DNA of 64,000 bases. Source: Nakamurella leprariae. GTDB taxonomy: Bacteria; Actinomycetota; Actinomycetes; Mycobacteriales; Nakamurellaceae. The position numbers were made by a program, and so were the translations under genes. The DNA is taken from the NCBI RefSeq assembly GCF_016918035.1, contig NZ_JAERWK010000016.1, positions 1 to 64,000 on the forward strand. Reading direction: 5' to 3'. Position 1 is the stretch's first letter, and each line of letters opens with the position of its first letter. Below, piece after piece: positions 9,258-18,806 of the stretch. The notes below the pieces were generated by a model. That model did no database searches. It was not told the DNA's origin and was given only the letters and a program-made list of their open reading frames with translations.

Positions 9258-12040
9258 GCGGACTGCCCTCCGCTCCCGGCGGCCGGGCCGGTGAGCGCGC
9301 CCAGCTCGGCCAACCGCGCGGTCAACCGGTCGACGTCGGCCAGCGCCTGCGTGTGCCGGTCGCGGATCTTCTGCACGGCCTCGGGTTTCGCCCGCTGCAT
9401 GAAGTTCTGGTTGCCCAGCTTGCGCTCGGCCTCGGCCAGCTCCTGCTCCGCAGCGCCCAGATCCTTGCGGGCCCGCGCGATCTCGGCCTCCACGTCGATC
9501 ACCCCCGAGGTGTCCAGGCCGACCGTCGCCGTTCCGCCGGACAGCGGCACCGTCACGGTCAGGCTGGTGCGGTACCCGGCATCGGCCGGGCCGAGCCGGG
9601 TCAGCGTCCGGGCCGCTGCCTCGAGGACCGCCCAGGCGGCCGAAGACAGACCGTCGGGACGGGTCCACTCCCCCGACGGCACCGACCGGCTGGCCGGGAC
9701 GCGCTGATCGGCCCGCGCCCGGCGGATCTCGGTGACCAGCCGGATCACGTCGTCCACCCAGGCCTGCGCGGCCGGGTCGGCCGGCCGGTCGGCATCCTGC
9801 GGCCAGGCGGCGATCATCAGCGACTCACCGCCGTCCGGCCCTACCAGCGGGCGCCACAGCGTCTCGGTGACGAACGGCATGAACGGGTGCAGCAGCCGCA
9901 GCACCGTGTCGAGCACCCCGCCGAGCACGGCCCGGGTGGTGGCCGCCGCCTGCTGGGCGGTGGTGTCGTCGGGGTGGGCCGCCGCGGTCTGCAGCGGCAC
10001 CTTGGCCAGCTCCAGGTACCAGTCGCACAGCTCGTCCCAGATGAAGTGGTAGAGCCCCTCGGCCGCCTTGGCGAACTGGAAGTCCTCGAGCAGCCGGGTG
10101 GTGGCCGCCACGGTCGCCCGGAGCCGGTCGGTGATCCACCGGTCCGCCGGGGCGAGATCGTCGGTGTCCAGCGCGCCCTCGCGCACCACGGCACCGTTGC
10201 CCATCGCGAACCGCACCGCGTTGAACAGCTTGGTGGCGAAGTTGCGGGAGCCCTTGACCCAGTCCTCGGCGATGGCCTGGTCGGTGCCCGGGTTGGCCCC
10301 ACGGGCCAGGGTGAACCGCACGGCGTCCGCGCCGTACTCCTCGATCCAGGCCAGCGGGTCGACCACGTTGCCGCGAGACTTGGACATCTTCTTGCCGTAC
10401 TGGTCGCGGACCAGGCCGTGCAGGACCACGGTCCGGAACGGCACGGCACCGGTCCGGTCGCCGGGACTGCTCGCCCCGTCCGCGGTGTCGCGGAACGCGT
10501 ACAGCCCGAACATCATCATCCGGACGACCCAGAAGAACAGGATGTCGTACCCGGTGACCAGTACCGACGTGGGGTAGAAGGCGCGCAGCGTGTCGGTCTG
10601 CTGCGGCCAGCCCATGGTGGAGAAGGGCCACAGCCCGGACGAGAACCAGGTGTCCAGGACGTCCGGGTCCTGCTCCCAGCCCTCGCCCGGCGGCTCCTCC
10701 CCCGGTCCCACGCAGCGGACCTGCCCGTCCGGGCCGTACCAGACCGGGATGCGGTGTCCCCACCAGAGCTGCCGGGAGATCGTCCAGTCGTGCATGTTGT
10801 CGACCCAGTCGAAGTACCGGGCCGCCATCTCCGGCGGGTGGATGGCGGTGTCGCCGCGACGCACCGCCTCCGAGGCGGCGGCGGCCAGCGGCGCCACCTT
10901 GACGAACCACTGGGTGGACAGCCGCGGTTCGATCGGCTCGTCCGTGCGGGAGGAGTGACCGACGGCGTGCCGGTGCACGCGTTCGTCCACCACCCGACCC
11001 TGTCGACGCAACTCCTCCTTGACCTCCCGGCGGGCCTCGAACCGGTCCATGCCGTCGAACCGGGTCCCGGTCCCCTCGACCGAGGCGTCCACCGCGAAGA
11101 TGTCGATCATCGGCAGGTCGTGCCGGCGGCCGATCTCGAAGTCGTTCGGGTCGTGCGCCGGGGTCACCTTCACCGCGCCGGTCCCGAACGCCGGATCGAC
11201 GTGCTCGTCGGCCACCACCGGGATCTCGCGGCCCACGATCGGCAGCAGCACGGTCCGACCGATCAGGTGGGCCCAGCGCTCGTCGTCCGGATGCACGGCG
11301 ACCGCGGTGTCGCCCAGCATGGTCTCCACCCGGGTGGTGGCGACCACGATCGACGCACTGCCGTCCGGATCATCGTCCGGCCCGTACCGCAACGACACCA
11401 GCTCGCCGTCCACCTCGACGTGGTCGACCTCGATGTCCGACAGTGCCGTCCGGCCGACCGGCGACCAGTTGATGATCCGCTCGGCCCGGTAGATCAGGCC
11501 CTCGTCGTAGAGCTGCTTGAAGATGGTCTGCACCGCGGCGGACAGGCCGTCGTCGAGGGTGAACCGCTCGCGGTCCCAGTCGACGGAGTCGCCCAGCCGG
11601 GCCATCTGGCCCAGGATGGCGCCGCCGGACTCGGCCTTCCAGTCCCACACCCTCTGGACGAACAGGTCCCGGCCCAGTGCTTCCCGGCTGCTGCCCACCG
11701 AGGCCAACTGCTTCTCGACCAGCGTCTGGGTGGCGATGCCGGCGTGGTCCATGCCGGGCAGCCACAGCACCTCGTCGCCACTCATCCGGTGCCAGCGGGC
11801 GAGCACGTCCATCAGGGTGTGGTCCAGGGCGTGGCCGACGTGCAGGTTGCCGGTGACGTTCGGCGGCGGCAGCACGATGGAGAACGGCCTGCGCTCACCG
11901 GAGAGCACGCGCTGCTCGTCGGCCTTGAAGTAGCCGGCGGCGCGCCAGCGCTGGTACGTGGGTACCTCGATGGCCGCCGGGTCGTACTTGGCCGGGAGTT
12001 CCGGCTGGCCCTGGTCGGCGGTCTCGGGGGTCGCGGTCAC
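9254..12040 (-). CDS. valS: Valyl-tRNA synthetase
   Basis: Class Ia aminoacyl-tRNA synthetase charging tRNA-Val, about 928 residues. Signatures: [19 protein letters not shown] (HIGH), an editing domain with [39 protein letters not shown] (KMSKS), an anticodon-binding helical domain, and a C-terminal coiled coil of about 70 residues rich in Ala/Glu/Arg. The GTG at 12040 (VTATPETAD) is the preferred start; another in-frame GTG at 12112 would add 24 residues. It heads the valS-folC-DUF4233 run. No T-box leader was found upstream. Confidence 0.96.
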   Translation of the reverse strand: MTATPETADQGQPELPAKYDPAAIEVPTYQRWRAAGYFKADEQRVLSGERRPFSIVLPPPNVTGNLHVGHALDHTLMDVLARWHRMSGDEVLWLPGMDHAGIATQTLVEKQLASVGSSREALGRDLFVQRVWDWKAESGGAILGQMARLGDSVDWDRERFTLDDGLSAAVQTIFKQLYDEGLIYRAERIINWSPVGRTALSDIEVDHVEVDGELVSLRYGPDDDPDGSASIVVATTRVETMLGDTAVAVHPDDERWAHLIGRTVLLPIVGREIPVVADEHVDPAFGTGAVKVTPAHDPNDFEIGRRHDLPMIDIFAVDASVEGTGTRFDGMDRFEARREVKEELRRQGRVVDERVHRHAVGHSSRTDEPIEPRLSTQWFVKVAPLAAAASEAVRRGDTAIHPPEMAARYFDWVDNMHDWTISRQLWWGHRIPVWYGPDGQVRCVGPGEEPPGEGWEQDPDVLDTWFSSGLWPFSTMGWPQQTDTLRAFYPTSVLVTGYDILFFWVVRMMMFGLYAFRDTADGASSPGDRTGAVPFRTVVLHGLVRDQYGKKMSKSRGNVVDPLAWIEEYGADAVRFTLARGANPGTDQAIAEDWVKGSRNFATKLFNAVRFAMGNGAVVREGALDTDDLAPADRWITDRLRATVAATTRLLEDFQFAKAAEGLYHFIWDELCDWYLELAKVPLQTAAAHPDDTTAQQAAATTRAVLGGVLDTVLRLLHPFMPFVTETLWRPLVGPDGGESLMIAAWPQDADRPADPAAQAWVDDVIRLVTEIRRARADQRVPASRSVPSGEWTRPDGLSSAAWAVLEAAARTLTRLGPADAGYRTSLTVTVPLSGGTATVGLDTSGVIDVEAEIARARKDLGAAEQELAEAERKLGNQNFMQRAKPEAVQKIRDRHTQALADVDRLTARLAELGALTGPAAGSGGQSA

Positions 12041-12250
12041 GGAAGTCGAGTCTAGGCGTGACGCGATCGCGCCCGGACCGAGCGGCGCCCGGCGACCCGG
12101 CGCGACCGGCACCCCGCCCGAACGACGCCCGCCCGGCCGGATGCGCCCCGACCGGAGGCCCCGACCATCACATCACGGCACGCTCGGTGATGTGGCGTGA
12201 CGGTCAGGTGAATTCGTTCGCATGACACGGCCGGAATCCGAACCCCTGTT

Positions 12251-12256
12251 TACCGT
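12251..12256 (+). promoter_or_regulatory. -10 element, leaderless start of secreted protein gene
   Basis: TACCGT (TANNNT type) ends 6 nt before the ATG at 12263. With transcription starting 6-7 nt after a -10 box, the mRNA would begin at the start codon. No Shine-Dalgarno sequence precedes the ATG, in agreement with this. The -35 is unclear. Confidence 0.5.
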
Positions 12257-12262
12257 GAGCAC

Positions 12263-14992
12263 ATGAAGCCTCACGGAGCGCGACGACTTGCGCGGCACAG
12301 GAAAGATGGCCGGCTCCGCCGCTTCGGCGCCGCCGCGCTGACGGTGGCCCTGGCCGTCACCAGCGGCGGCGTCGTCTCCGCGTTGACCGCACCGGCCGCG
12401 GCCGCCGCCGCGGTGAGCCAGGCCGGGCAGGACTACGCCACCACCCGGTTCGCCGACCCGTGGGACTACGCCAACCCCGAGGACATCCTCCTGGACAACA
12501 GCGGGCCGGCCTGGAACCTGCAGTCCGGCCGCGTCGAGAACGGGGCCGTCCGCGGCCGGTTCTCCGACAACGGATACATCTCGCCGCTGTGGGGCGGGTA
12601 CGGCGGATCGCTGCTGCTCGACCGCGACGGAGGTCGCGCCGGGAATGCGATCGACGCGGCCAGGTACACGACGGTGTCCTTCCAGGCCTGGTCCGACCGT
12701 GACGTGGCGGCGGGCCTGATGTGGTTCGACTGCCCCGGCGGCGGGGTCGACGCCGCCTGTGGCGGCGGTCTGTCGTTCGCGCTGCAGGCCGGCTGGCACA
12801 CCTACGTGCTGCGCCCGACCAACTCCGTCTACTCGGGCTGGCCGCGCAGTTGGTCGGGTCAGCTCAACGGGCTGCGCCTGGCCGTCTCGCCGGGCCCGGG
12901 CGGCAGCGACTTCGCCCTGGACTGGTTCCGGGTGGCGCAGACCGGTTCCTCCGGCGGCGTCTCGTGGTCGAACCCCGGCGGTGGCCGTGGCGATCTCGTC
13001 TGGGATGCCAACGGCGACGACGCCGACAACGTCACCGGGCGGACCGACTGGGGCGTGCTCGGCGCCGTGTCCGGGGCGAGCGGGACCGCTGACCTGTCCG
13101 CACTGCCATCCGGCGACTACCGGATCGGCGTGCGCAGCAACGGCTCGGTGAGCCGGTGGACCTCGGTCACCCTGGACGCACCGCTGCCGAGGGTCATCAC
13201 GCCGAACGCCGTCGGCGACCGCGACTACGCCACCGACGTGCTGGGCGACCCGTGGGACATGAACGGGCCGCATGACGTCGCCGGTATCGCCAACGCCACC
13301 GACATCTCCTGGGCCAACGGCCGTCTGGCTGCGACCAACACCTCCGTGGATCCCTCCGTCCGCTTCCGGGTGGGTGCCGGCGGGCTGGACGGCCGGGTGT
13401 ACCGGCACCTGACCATCACGTCCGGCTACGACGGGCCCTTCGATCTCCGCGACGCCGCCGGCGGCGGCACCATGGGCCGCGTCATGTGGAACCGGACCGA
13501 CGGGCGGTCCGGGCAGACCAACGACGTCCTGACCTACGGCGGGACCCGCACGGTGACCGTCGACCTGGGCGCACCCGACGCCCAGCTGCTCGAGCCGGAG
13601 GATCCCGGCTCGGTCTCGTTCGCGTCGTCGTCCCGGGTGACCGAGGTCCGCTGGGATCCCAACGAGGACCGGGGCGCCCGCCGCTGGTGGGTCGACGACG
13701 TCCAGCTGCGGTCGGACTTCGCCACCACCGGGACCTTCCCGATCACCTGGCAGGACGCGTCCGGCCGGGGCGGCGGCAGCGCGACCCTGACGGCCGACAC
13801 CGACCGGACCGGCTGCAACGGCACCACGGTGGCCCGCAACGTACCGGTCGCCGCCGGCACGAACACCACCTCGTGGAACACCGCGGGCGTGGCCGCGGGC
13901 CGGTACTGGCTGTGCCTGACCATCACCCGCGGCGCAGCGACCACCTCGACCTACGCCACGGGCGTGCTCGTCGTCGGGACCCCGCCGGTGACCGCACCGA
14001 ACAGGACGCCGGTCGGTTCGTTCGACGGCGGCCGGCTCGACGGCGCGAACTACACGGTGAGCGGCTGGGCGTTCGATCCGGACACCGGGTCCGCGCCCGT
14101 CGCCGTGGACGTCTGGGCGAGCGGCCCGGGCGGTGTCCGCACGGCGGCCCGGCTGTCGACCGGTGGGGATCGGCCCGACGTGGGCGCCGTCGTCCCGGGC
14201 GCCGGGCCCCGCAGCGGATTCTCCGGGTCGATCAGCCTGCCGCAGGCCGGCCGGTACGAGGTGTGCCTGTTCGGGATCGACTCCGCGGGTGGGACCAATC
14301 CGCTGATCGGGTGTCGCACCGTCGACGTGCCCGGCCCGGTCGGGTCGTTGGACGGGGCGGCGATCGGGGCGGACGGGTCGATCACGGTCTCCGGCTGGAC
14401 CGCGGAACCGGCTGCGCCCGGCCGGCAGACCGAGGTGCACCTGTACGTGACCGGTCCGGCGGGCACGGCCGGGTACAGCGGCACCCTGACCGGGCAGTCG
14501 CGTCCCGATGTCGCGCGTGTCGTGCCCTGGGCGGGCGGGAACACCGGGTGGTCCCGGGCCGTCCAGCCGCAGGGCGACGGGGAGCACCGGATCTGCGCGT
14601 TCGCCATCGGTTCCCGTCCGGAGGGGGCGAACAGCCTGCTCGGCTGCTCGACGGTGACGGTGCGCAGTGCGTTCGGGGCGCTCGATTCGATCCGCGTGTC
14701 GAACGGCCAGTTCCTGGTGGAGGGCTGGGCCCTGGATCCCAACCGTCCGCAGGGCCAGGTCGAGGTGCACGTCTACGACACCGGCCCGTCCGGAACCAGG
14801 GGCTACGCGGGGATCCGGGCCGGTCAGTCCCGACCCGACGTGGCGGCGGTCTTCCCCGGGTACGGCCCGGCCCACGGGCTGCGCGCCACCGTCCCCGCGG
14901 CCGACCGCGGCACCCACACCGTGTGCGCCTTCGCGATCAGCACCGGTGGCGCGGCGAACGCGTTGCTCGGCTGCCGGACGCTGCGGGTCTGA
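12263..14992 (+). CDS. Large modular secreted protein, duplicated N-terminal module and three C-terminal repeats
   Basis: A 909-residue exported protein of unknown function. Residues 1-50 form a signal peptide: Arg-rich start (RRFGAAALTVALAV) and an Ala-rich cleavage region; RR could suit Tat but the motif is incomplete. Two related modules follow, each opening DYATxxxxDPWD (residues 57 and 321), with Trp/Gly/Asp-rich beta-type sequence like a carbohydrate-binding jelly roll. Three C-terminal repeats of about 106-111 residues start near 584, 693 and 804. They share G-F/L-D, GWxxxP, RPDVxxVxPxxG and a closing hCxFxIxxxGxxNxLxGC pattern, a unit I know from other actinobacterial wall-associated proteins. 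There is no catalytic motif I recognise, so surface attachment or glycan binding is an inference. It is monocistronic and divergent from valS. Confidence 0.8.
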   Translation: MKPHGARRLARHRKDGRLRRFGAAALTVALAVTSGGVVSALTAPAAAAAAVSQAGQDYATTRFADPWDYANPEDILLDNSGPAWNLQSGRVENGAVRGRFSDNGYISPLWGGYGGSLLLDRDGGRAGNAIDAARYTTVSFQAWSDRDVAAGLMWFDCPGGGVDAACGGGLSFALQAGWHTYVLRPTNSVYSGWPRSWSGQLNGLRLAVSPGPGGSDFALDWFRVAQTGSSGGVSWSNPGGGRGDLVWDANGDDADNVTGRTDWGVLGAVSGASGTADLSALPSGDYRIGVRSNGSVSRWTSVTLDAPLPRVITPNAVGDRDYATDVLGDPWDMNGPHDVAGIANATDISWANGRLAATNTSVDPSVRFRVGAGGLDGRVYRHLTITSGYDGPFDLRDAAGGGTMGRVMWNRTDGRSGQTNDVLTYGGTRTVTVDLGAPDAQLLEPEDPGSVSFASSSRVTEVRWDPNEDRGARRWWVDDVQLRSDFATTGTFPITWQDASGRGGGSATLTADTDRTGCNGTTVARNVPVAAGTNTTSWNTAGVAAGRYWLCLTITRGAATTSTYATGVLVVGTPPVTAPNRTPVGSFDGGRLDGANYTVSGWAFDPDTGSAPVAVDVWASGPGGVRTAARLSTGGDRPDVGAVVPGAGPRSGFSGSISLPQAGRYEVCLFGIDSAGGTNPLIGCRTVDVPGPVGSLDGAAIGADGSITVSGWTAEPAAPGRQTEVHLYVTGPAGTAGYSGTLTGQSRPDVARVVPWAGGNTGWSRAVQPQGDGEHRICAFAIGSRPEGANSLLGCSTVTVRSAFGALDSIRVSNGQFLVEGWALDPNRPQGQVEVHVYDTGPSGTRGYAGIRAGQSRPDVAAVFPGYGPAHGLRATVPAADRGTHTVCAFAISTGGAANALLGCRTLRV

Positions 14993-15013
14993 CTCACCGG
15001 GAAGCAGGGGCGA

Positions 15014-15205
15014 TCAACGGCGATCGCCCGGCTCCGACAACGCCCGTTCCTCGTCGAACAGGCTGGCCGCGTCGATCCCGGCGGCGCGCAGATCGGCGGC
15101 CTCCTCGGACAGCCACTGCTCGGCGGCTTCGGTCGTGGTGAACGAGATGGCCGGTCCGTCGACCGCGACTCCCGCCGCCGAGACGAATCGCCACAGGAAC
15201 GCCAT
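15014..15205 (-). CDS. Conserved small protein (63 aa)
   Basis: Small soluble protein of 63 residues that I believe belongs to a family of short actinobacterial hypotheticals. It has the form MAFLWRFV, a turn, then SFTTTEAAEQWLSEEAADLR and a charged end. The aromatic start, a TEAAEQWL helix and an acidic tail are what support coding; there is a GGAAGG site upstream. Codon third positions are strongly GC-biased as in real genes. The function is unknown. It sits alone between the secreted protein gene (converging) and cobT (divergent). A longer frame from 15254 exists in another phase but shows no family features. Confidence 0.6.
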   Translation of the reverse strand: MAFLWRFVSAAGVAVDGPAISFTTTEAAEQWLSEEAADLRAAGIDAASLFDEERALSEPGDRR

Positions 15206-15400
15206 CCAGGCACACCCTTCCGGTTCCCGTCCCGGTCAGCGCCGGCAGCCGCACCGCCCGGCGGCCACCGACTGGCGCCGACGGGATCGAGCGCGACGGT
15301 AGCGTGAGCGGGCCGTGCGCGGGGCCGTCCCGCGCCGGACCGACCGACCCGGTGCGACCGGCCGGTCCGGTCCCGGCCGGATCGTGCTGCGGAGGATCGC

Positions 15401-16495
15401 GTGTCGGTGGAGTTCGCCGAGGTGGCCGCCCTGGACGCGGACGTGGCCGCCGGTGTGGCCCGCCGCCGCAGCCGGCTCCCGGTCGGCGCCCTGGGCGTGT
15501 TGGGCCCGCTCATCGACGCGCTCGCCTCCGCCCGCGGCTCGGCCGACGGACCGCTGCCGCCGAGGCAGGTCGACCTCATCGTGTTCGCCGCCGATCACGG
15601 TGTGGCCGCCGCCGAGGTGTCGGCCCGCCCGGCGGACTGGACCGCCGTGACCGCCGGGCTGCTGCACCGCGGAGACGGCCCGGTGGCCGCGCTGGCCCGG
15701 GCCGCCCAGATCGGGGTCCGGGTCGAGGACCTGGGCATCGATCCGGCCCACGCCGCCGGCGAGGCCGCCTCCGAGGCGCTCGCATCGCTGCCGGCCGGGC
15801 ACCGGGTGCGCACCGGCAGCGGTCGGATCGACCGGGAGGACGCGCTGACCGTCGACGAGGCGGTGGCCGCGGTGCAGGCCGGCCGCACCGTCGCCGACGA
15901 GCAGATCGACGCCGGCGCCGACCTGCTCGTCCCGGCGGTCTGCGGGGTCGGGGTGAGCACGCCGGTCGCCGCGCTGGTCAGTGCGGTGACCGGGATGGAA
16001 CCGGTGGACGCCACCACCCGCGGGTCCGGGATCGACGACGCGGGCTGGATGCGCAAGGCGGCGATCGTCCGGGACGCCCGCCGTCGACTGGGCGCCGATC
16101 CGGACGTGCTCACCATGCTGGCCACCGCAGGCGGCGCCGACCTGGCCGCGCTCACCGGCTGCATCGCCCAGGCCGCCAGCCGGCGGGTCCCGGTCCTGGT
16201 CCACGACGTGCCCAGCGCGCTGTGCGCCGTGCTGGCCAACCGGGTCGCACCGGGCACCGACGCCTTCGTCTTCGCCGCGGCGCTGGCGCCGGAGCGGCCG
16301 CACCGCCGGTTGCTCGAGCTGCTGGGCCGGGAACCGCTGTCCGACTGGGGGGTGACCGGCGAGTGCGGCACGGCCGCGCTGCTGGTCGTCCCGGCCATCC
16401 GGGCCGCAGCACGCGCTCTGGACGCCGTCGGCGACCTGCCGGGCTCGTCCCGCACCGGGCGGGCACTGACCGCCTGGGACGTCGACCTGCTCTGA
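15401..16495 (+). CDS. cobT: CobT-like nicotinate-nucleotide:base phosphoribosyltransferase
   Basis: Phosphoribosyltransferase of the nucleotide-loop assembly of cobalamin, 364 residues. Family features: VDLIVFAADHGVAAAEVSA near residue 60, ALVSAVTG after the phosphate loop, a conserved DAFVFAAALAPERPHRRLL region, and the terminal WGVTGECGTAALLVVP, where the Glu corresponds to the catalytic base. The phosphate loop reads CGVGVSTPVAAL, whereas the classical form is GxGNTTPAAAL, and the NFLxGGAAINVLA-type helix is poorly kept. This looks like a divergent CobT, and the accepted base may differ from dimethylbenzimidazole. The GTG start at 15401 opens with SVEFAEV. It lies 35 kb from the main cob cluster and converges on ung. 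Confidence 0.8.
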   Translation: MSVEFAEVAALDADVAAGVARRRSRLPVGALGVLGPLIDALASARGSADGPLPPRQVDLIVFAADHGVAAAEVSARPADWTAVTAGLLHRGDGPVAALARAAQIGVRVEDLGIDPAHAAGEAASEALASLPAGHRVRTGSGRIDREDALTVDEAVAAVQAGRTVADEQIDAGADLLVPAVCGVGVSTPVAALVSAVTGMEPVDATTRGSGIDDAGWMRKAAIVRDARRRLGADPDVLTMLATAGGADLAALTGCIAQAASRRVPVLVHDVPSALCAVLANRVAPGTDAFVFAAALAPERPHRRLLELLGREPLSDWGVTGECGTAALLVVPAIRAAARALDAVGDLPGSSRTGRALTAWDVDLL

Positions 16496-16530
16496 GCTCC
16501 GATCGGCGGCCGGGCCGGCGCCCGGACCGA

Positions 16531-17205
16531 TCAGCGCAGGGTCCAGTCGACCGGCGCACCGCCCTGGGCGACCAGGGCCTCGTTGGCCCGGGAGAACGGC
16601 CGCGATCCGAAGAACCCGCGGGACGCGGACAGCGGCGACGGATGGACCGACGCGATGACCGGGGTGTCGCCCAGCAGCGGGCGCAGCGACTGCGCGTCCC
16701 GGCCCCACAGCACGGCGACCAACGGCCCGCCCCGCTCGACCAGGGCCCGGATGGCGGCGTCGGTGACCTGCTCCCAGCCCTTGCCCCGATGGGACGCGGG
16801 CTGGCCCGGCTGCACGGTGAGCACCCGGTTGAGCAGCAGCACCCCGGCGTCGCTCCATGCGGTGAGGTCGCCGTGGGCGGGCGGTGCCACGCCCAGGTCG
16901 TCCTGCAGCTCACGGTAGATGTTGACCAGTGACCGCGGCAGCGGCCGGACGTGCGCGTCCACCGCGAAGGACAGCCCGATCGGGTGCCCGGGGGTGGGGT
17001 ACGGGTCCTGCCCGACGATGAGCACGCGCACCCGGTCGAGCGGGGTGCGGAACGCGCGCAGCACCCGGTCGCCCGCCGGCAGGTAGGTGCGGCCCGCGGC
17101 CACCTCGGCCCGCAGGAACTCCCCCATCGCGCTGATCACCGGCGCCACCGGTCGCAGGGCTTCCGCCCACTGCAGATCGATGAGGTCCTCCAGGGGCGCC
17201 GGCAC
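16531..17205 (-). CDS. ung: Uracil-DNA glycosylase
   Basis: Removes uracil from DNA in base-excision repair; 224 residues, normal for family 1 UDG. Motifs: [20 protein letters not shown] (water-activating loop with the catalytic Asp), [18 protein letters not shown], and [20 protein letters not shown] (DNA intercalation loop with the catalytic His). The GTG at 17205 ([16 protein letters not shown]) matches the usual N-terminus, although the frame is open further upstream. It is followed at a distance of 44 bp by thiL reading the same way, as in mycobacteria. Confidence 0.96.
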   Translation of the reverse strand: MPAPLEDLIDLQWAEALRPVAPVISAMGEFLRAEVAAGRTYLPAGDRVLRAFRTPLDRVRVLIVGQDPYPTPGHPIGLSFAVDAHVRPLPRSLVNIYRELQDDLGVAPPAHGDLTAWSDAGVLLLNRVLTVQPGQPASHRGKGWEQVTDAAIRALVERGGPLVAVLWGRDAQSLRPLLGDTPVIASVHPSPLSASRGFFGSRPFSRANEALVAQGGAPVDWTLR

Positions 17206-17249
17206 AGCGGGACACGCTACCGACCGTCGGCCGGCGCCCGATCGGGCGG

Positions 17250-18341
17250 TCAGCCCGGTCGGCCGAAGTGGTCCCAGCCCGCGGCGCCGGTGTGCGACTG
17301 TCCGTCCACCGTCACCCGCACGCCGGACGCCAGGTCGGGCACGGTGTCGGGCGCGCTGTCGGGCGTCTGGCCGTCCGCGTCCTCGAGCACCGTGCCGATC
17401 GGCTGCCACCCGTCGGGCAGCGCCGCGCCGGCCGGGAAGGTGGCGACCAGGGCGTGGTCGTCGCCCCCGGTGAGCACCCAGGTGGAGGCGTTCCGGCCCA
17501 GCGCGGACGCCACCTCGAGCAGCCGGGGGGCCGGGGTCAACGCCGTGGCCGACAGATCGATGCGGACGCCGGAGGCATCCGCGATGTGGCCGACGTCGGC
17601 CAGCAACCCGTCGGAGACGTCGATCATGGCGGTGGCCCCGGCCACCGCCGCGACCGGACCGGCGGCCAGCGGCGGTTCCGGCACCCGGTAGGCGTTCACC
17701 ACCGCGGCCGGCGAGCGGAACCCGCGGGACAACACGTCCAGGCCGGCCGCGGCCCAGCCCAGCCGGCCGCAGACCGCGACCACGTCACCGGGCCGGGCGC
17801 CCGAGCGCAGCACCGGCTCCGCGTCGACCGGCTCACCCAGGGCGGTGACGCTGATGGTCAGCACCGGTGAGCTGGTCAGGTCGCCGCCGACCAGACCGGC
17901 CCCGGCCGCCTGCGCCTCGGCCTGCAGGCCCCGGCCGATCCCGGTGACCAGTTCGATGGGAGTGTCGGCCGGCGCGCACACGCCGACCAGCAGCGCAGTG
18001 GGCCGGGCGCCCATGGCGGCCACGTCCGCGAGCGACGCCAGCGCCGCCCGGCGACCGATCTGCTCACCGGTGGCCCAGTCGGTGCGGAAGTGCACCCCGT
18101 CGACCAGCACGTCGACGGTCGCCACGGTCCGGCCGCTCGGAACGGCCAGCACGGCCGCGTCGTCGCCCGGCCCGAGCACCGTGGTGGCCGGTTGGGCGGC
18201 ACCCGCGACGATCGCGTCGATCACCGAGAACTCGCCGGCGTCGGACAGTCTCGCGGCGCCGGAGCCGGCCGGTCCGGTGGCGGCGCCGATCCCGGAGCCG
18301 GACGGGGGGGACGGCGTGCGGGGATCGCGTGGCGTGCTGAT
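17250..18341 (-). CDS. thiL: Thiamine-monophosphate kinase
   Basis: ATP-dependent phosphorylation of thiamine monophosphate to the diphosphate cofactor. Motifs: [24 protein letters not shown] (Mg/ATP loop), [42 protein letters not shown] and [15 protein letters not shown]. The N-terminus is unresolved. GTG at 18224 would cut off the conserved GEF motif, and GTG at 18461 adds 40 atypical residues. A strong AGGAAGCGAGAG site lies directly before an in-frame ATC at 18341 (363 aa), used here provisionally. A run of seven G at 18304-18310 lies near the start, so an indel could have removed the real one. It reads divergently from the Lrp-type gene. Confidence 0.9.
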   Translation of the reverse strand: MSTPRDPRTPSPPSGSGIGAATGPAGSGAARLSDAGEFSVIDAIVAGAAQPATTVLGPGDDAAVLAVPSGRTVATVDVLVDGVHFRTDWATGEQIGRRAALASLADVAAMGARPTALLVGVCAPADTPIELVTGIGRGLQAEAQAAGAGLVGGDLTSSPVLTISVTALGEPVDAEPVLRSGARPGDVVAVCGRLGWAAAGLDVLSRGFRSPAAVVNAYRVPEPPLAAGPVAAVAGATAMIDVSDGLLADVGHIADASGVRIDLSATALTPAPRLLEVASALGRNASTWVLTGGDDHALVATFPAGAALPDGWQPIGTVLEDADGQTPDSAPDTVPDLASGVRVTVDGQSHTGAAGWDHFGRPG

Positions 18342-18522
18342 GGTGGCTCTCGCTTCCTGTGCGGACCGGTCTCCAGCGGGCGGGACCGGTGCGGTGCTCC
18401 ATTCTCGCTGTCGGTCCGCGACCCGTCGGGCCCCGACACCGGGCGGACACCGGGCGGACACTGGGCAGCCGAGCGGGCCGGATGGATGCCGAACGGATGC
18501 GGGAGCGCCGCCCGGCGACGGC

Positions 18523-18528
18523 TACAGT
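18523..18528 (+). promoter_or_regulatory. -10 element of the Lrp-type/DUF3515 unit
   Basis: TACAGT lies 27 nt before the GTG at 18556, with an AAAGGGG ribosome binding site between. The spacing suits a short 5' leader. No good -35 was recognised. It would drive both the sensor-domain gene and the DUF3515 gene, which are 14 bp apart. Confidence 0.45.
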
Positions 18529-18555
18529 TCCCGACCGAACCGTAGAAAGGGGCAC

Positions 18556-18792
18556 GTGTTGGTGCAGGCATACATCCTGATCCAGACCGAGGTCGGACAG
18601 GCCGCCGGGGTCGCCTCGACCATCGCCGGGCTGCCCGGGGTGACCAGCGCCGAGGACGTCACGGGTCCCTACGACGTCGTCGTCCGGGCGGAGGCGGACA
18701 CCGTCGACGAACTGGGTCAGCTGGTGGTCGCCCGCATCCAGAGCATCCCGGGCATCACGCGCACGCTGACGTGCCCGGTGGTCCACCTGTAG
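18556..18792 (+). CDS. Stand-alone Lrp/AsnC effector (RAM) domain protein
   Basis: A 78-residue protein made only of the RAM/effector domain of Lrp/AsnC regulators, with no DNA-binding helix-turn-helix. The fold is shown by VQAYILIQTEVG, the strand-turn VTSAEDVTGPYDVVVRAEA and the terminal strand ITRTLTCPVVHL. Such lone domains oligomerise and bind small molecules, typically amino acids; a role as ligand sensor or partner for a full regulator is inferred. GTG start at 18556 with an AAAGGGG site. The same place, between thiL and the DUF3515/ddl genes, is common in actinobacteria. Confidence 0.85.
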   Translation: MLVQAYILIQTEVGQAAGVASTIAGLPGVTSAEDVTGPYDVVVRAEADTVDELGQLVVARIQSIPGITRTLTCPVVHL

Positions 18793-18806
18793 AGGGTCGG
18801 TGCCCG

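Noticed and set aside
12041-12262. Possible T-box leader before valS
   Set aside because: No specifier loop or T-box TGGNACCGCG-type sequence was found in the gap on the minus strand.
12173-14917. 914-codon open frame on the minus strand over the secreted-protein gene
   Set aside because: The plus-strand frame has a signal peptide and internal repeats; the minus frame is low-complexity Gly/Arg/Val/Pro without motifs.
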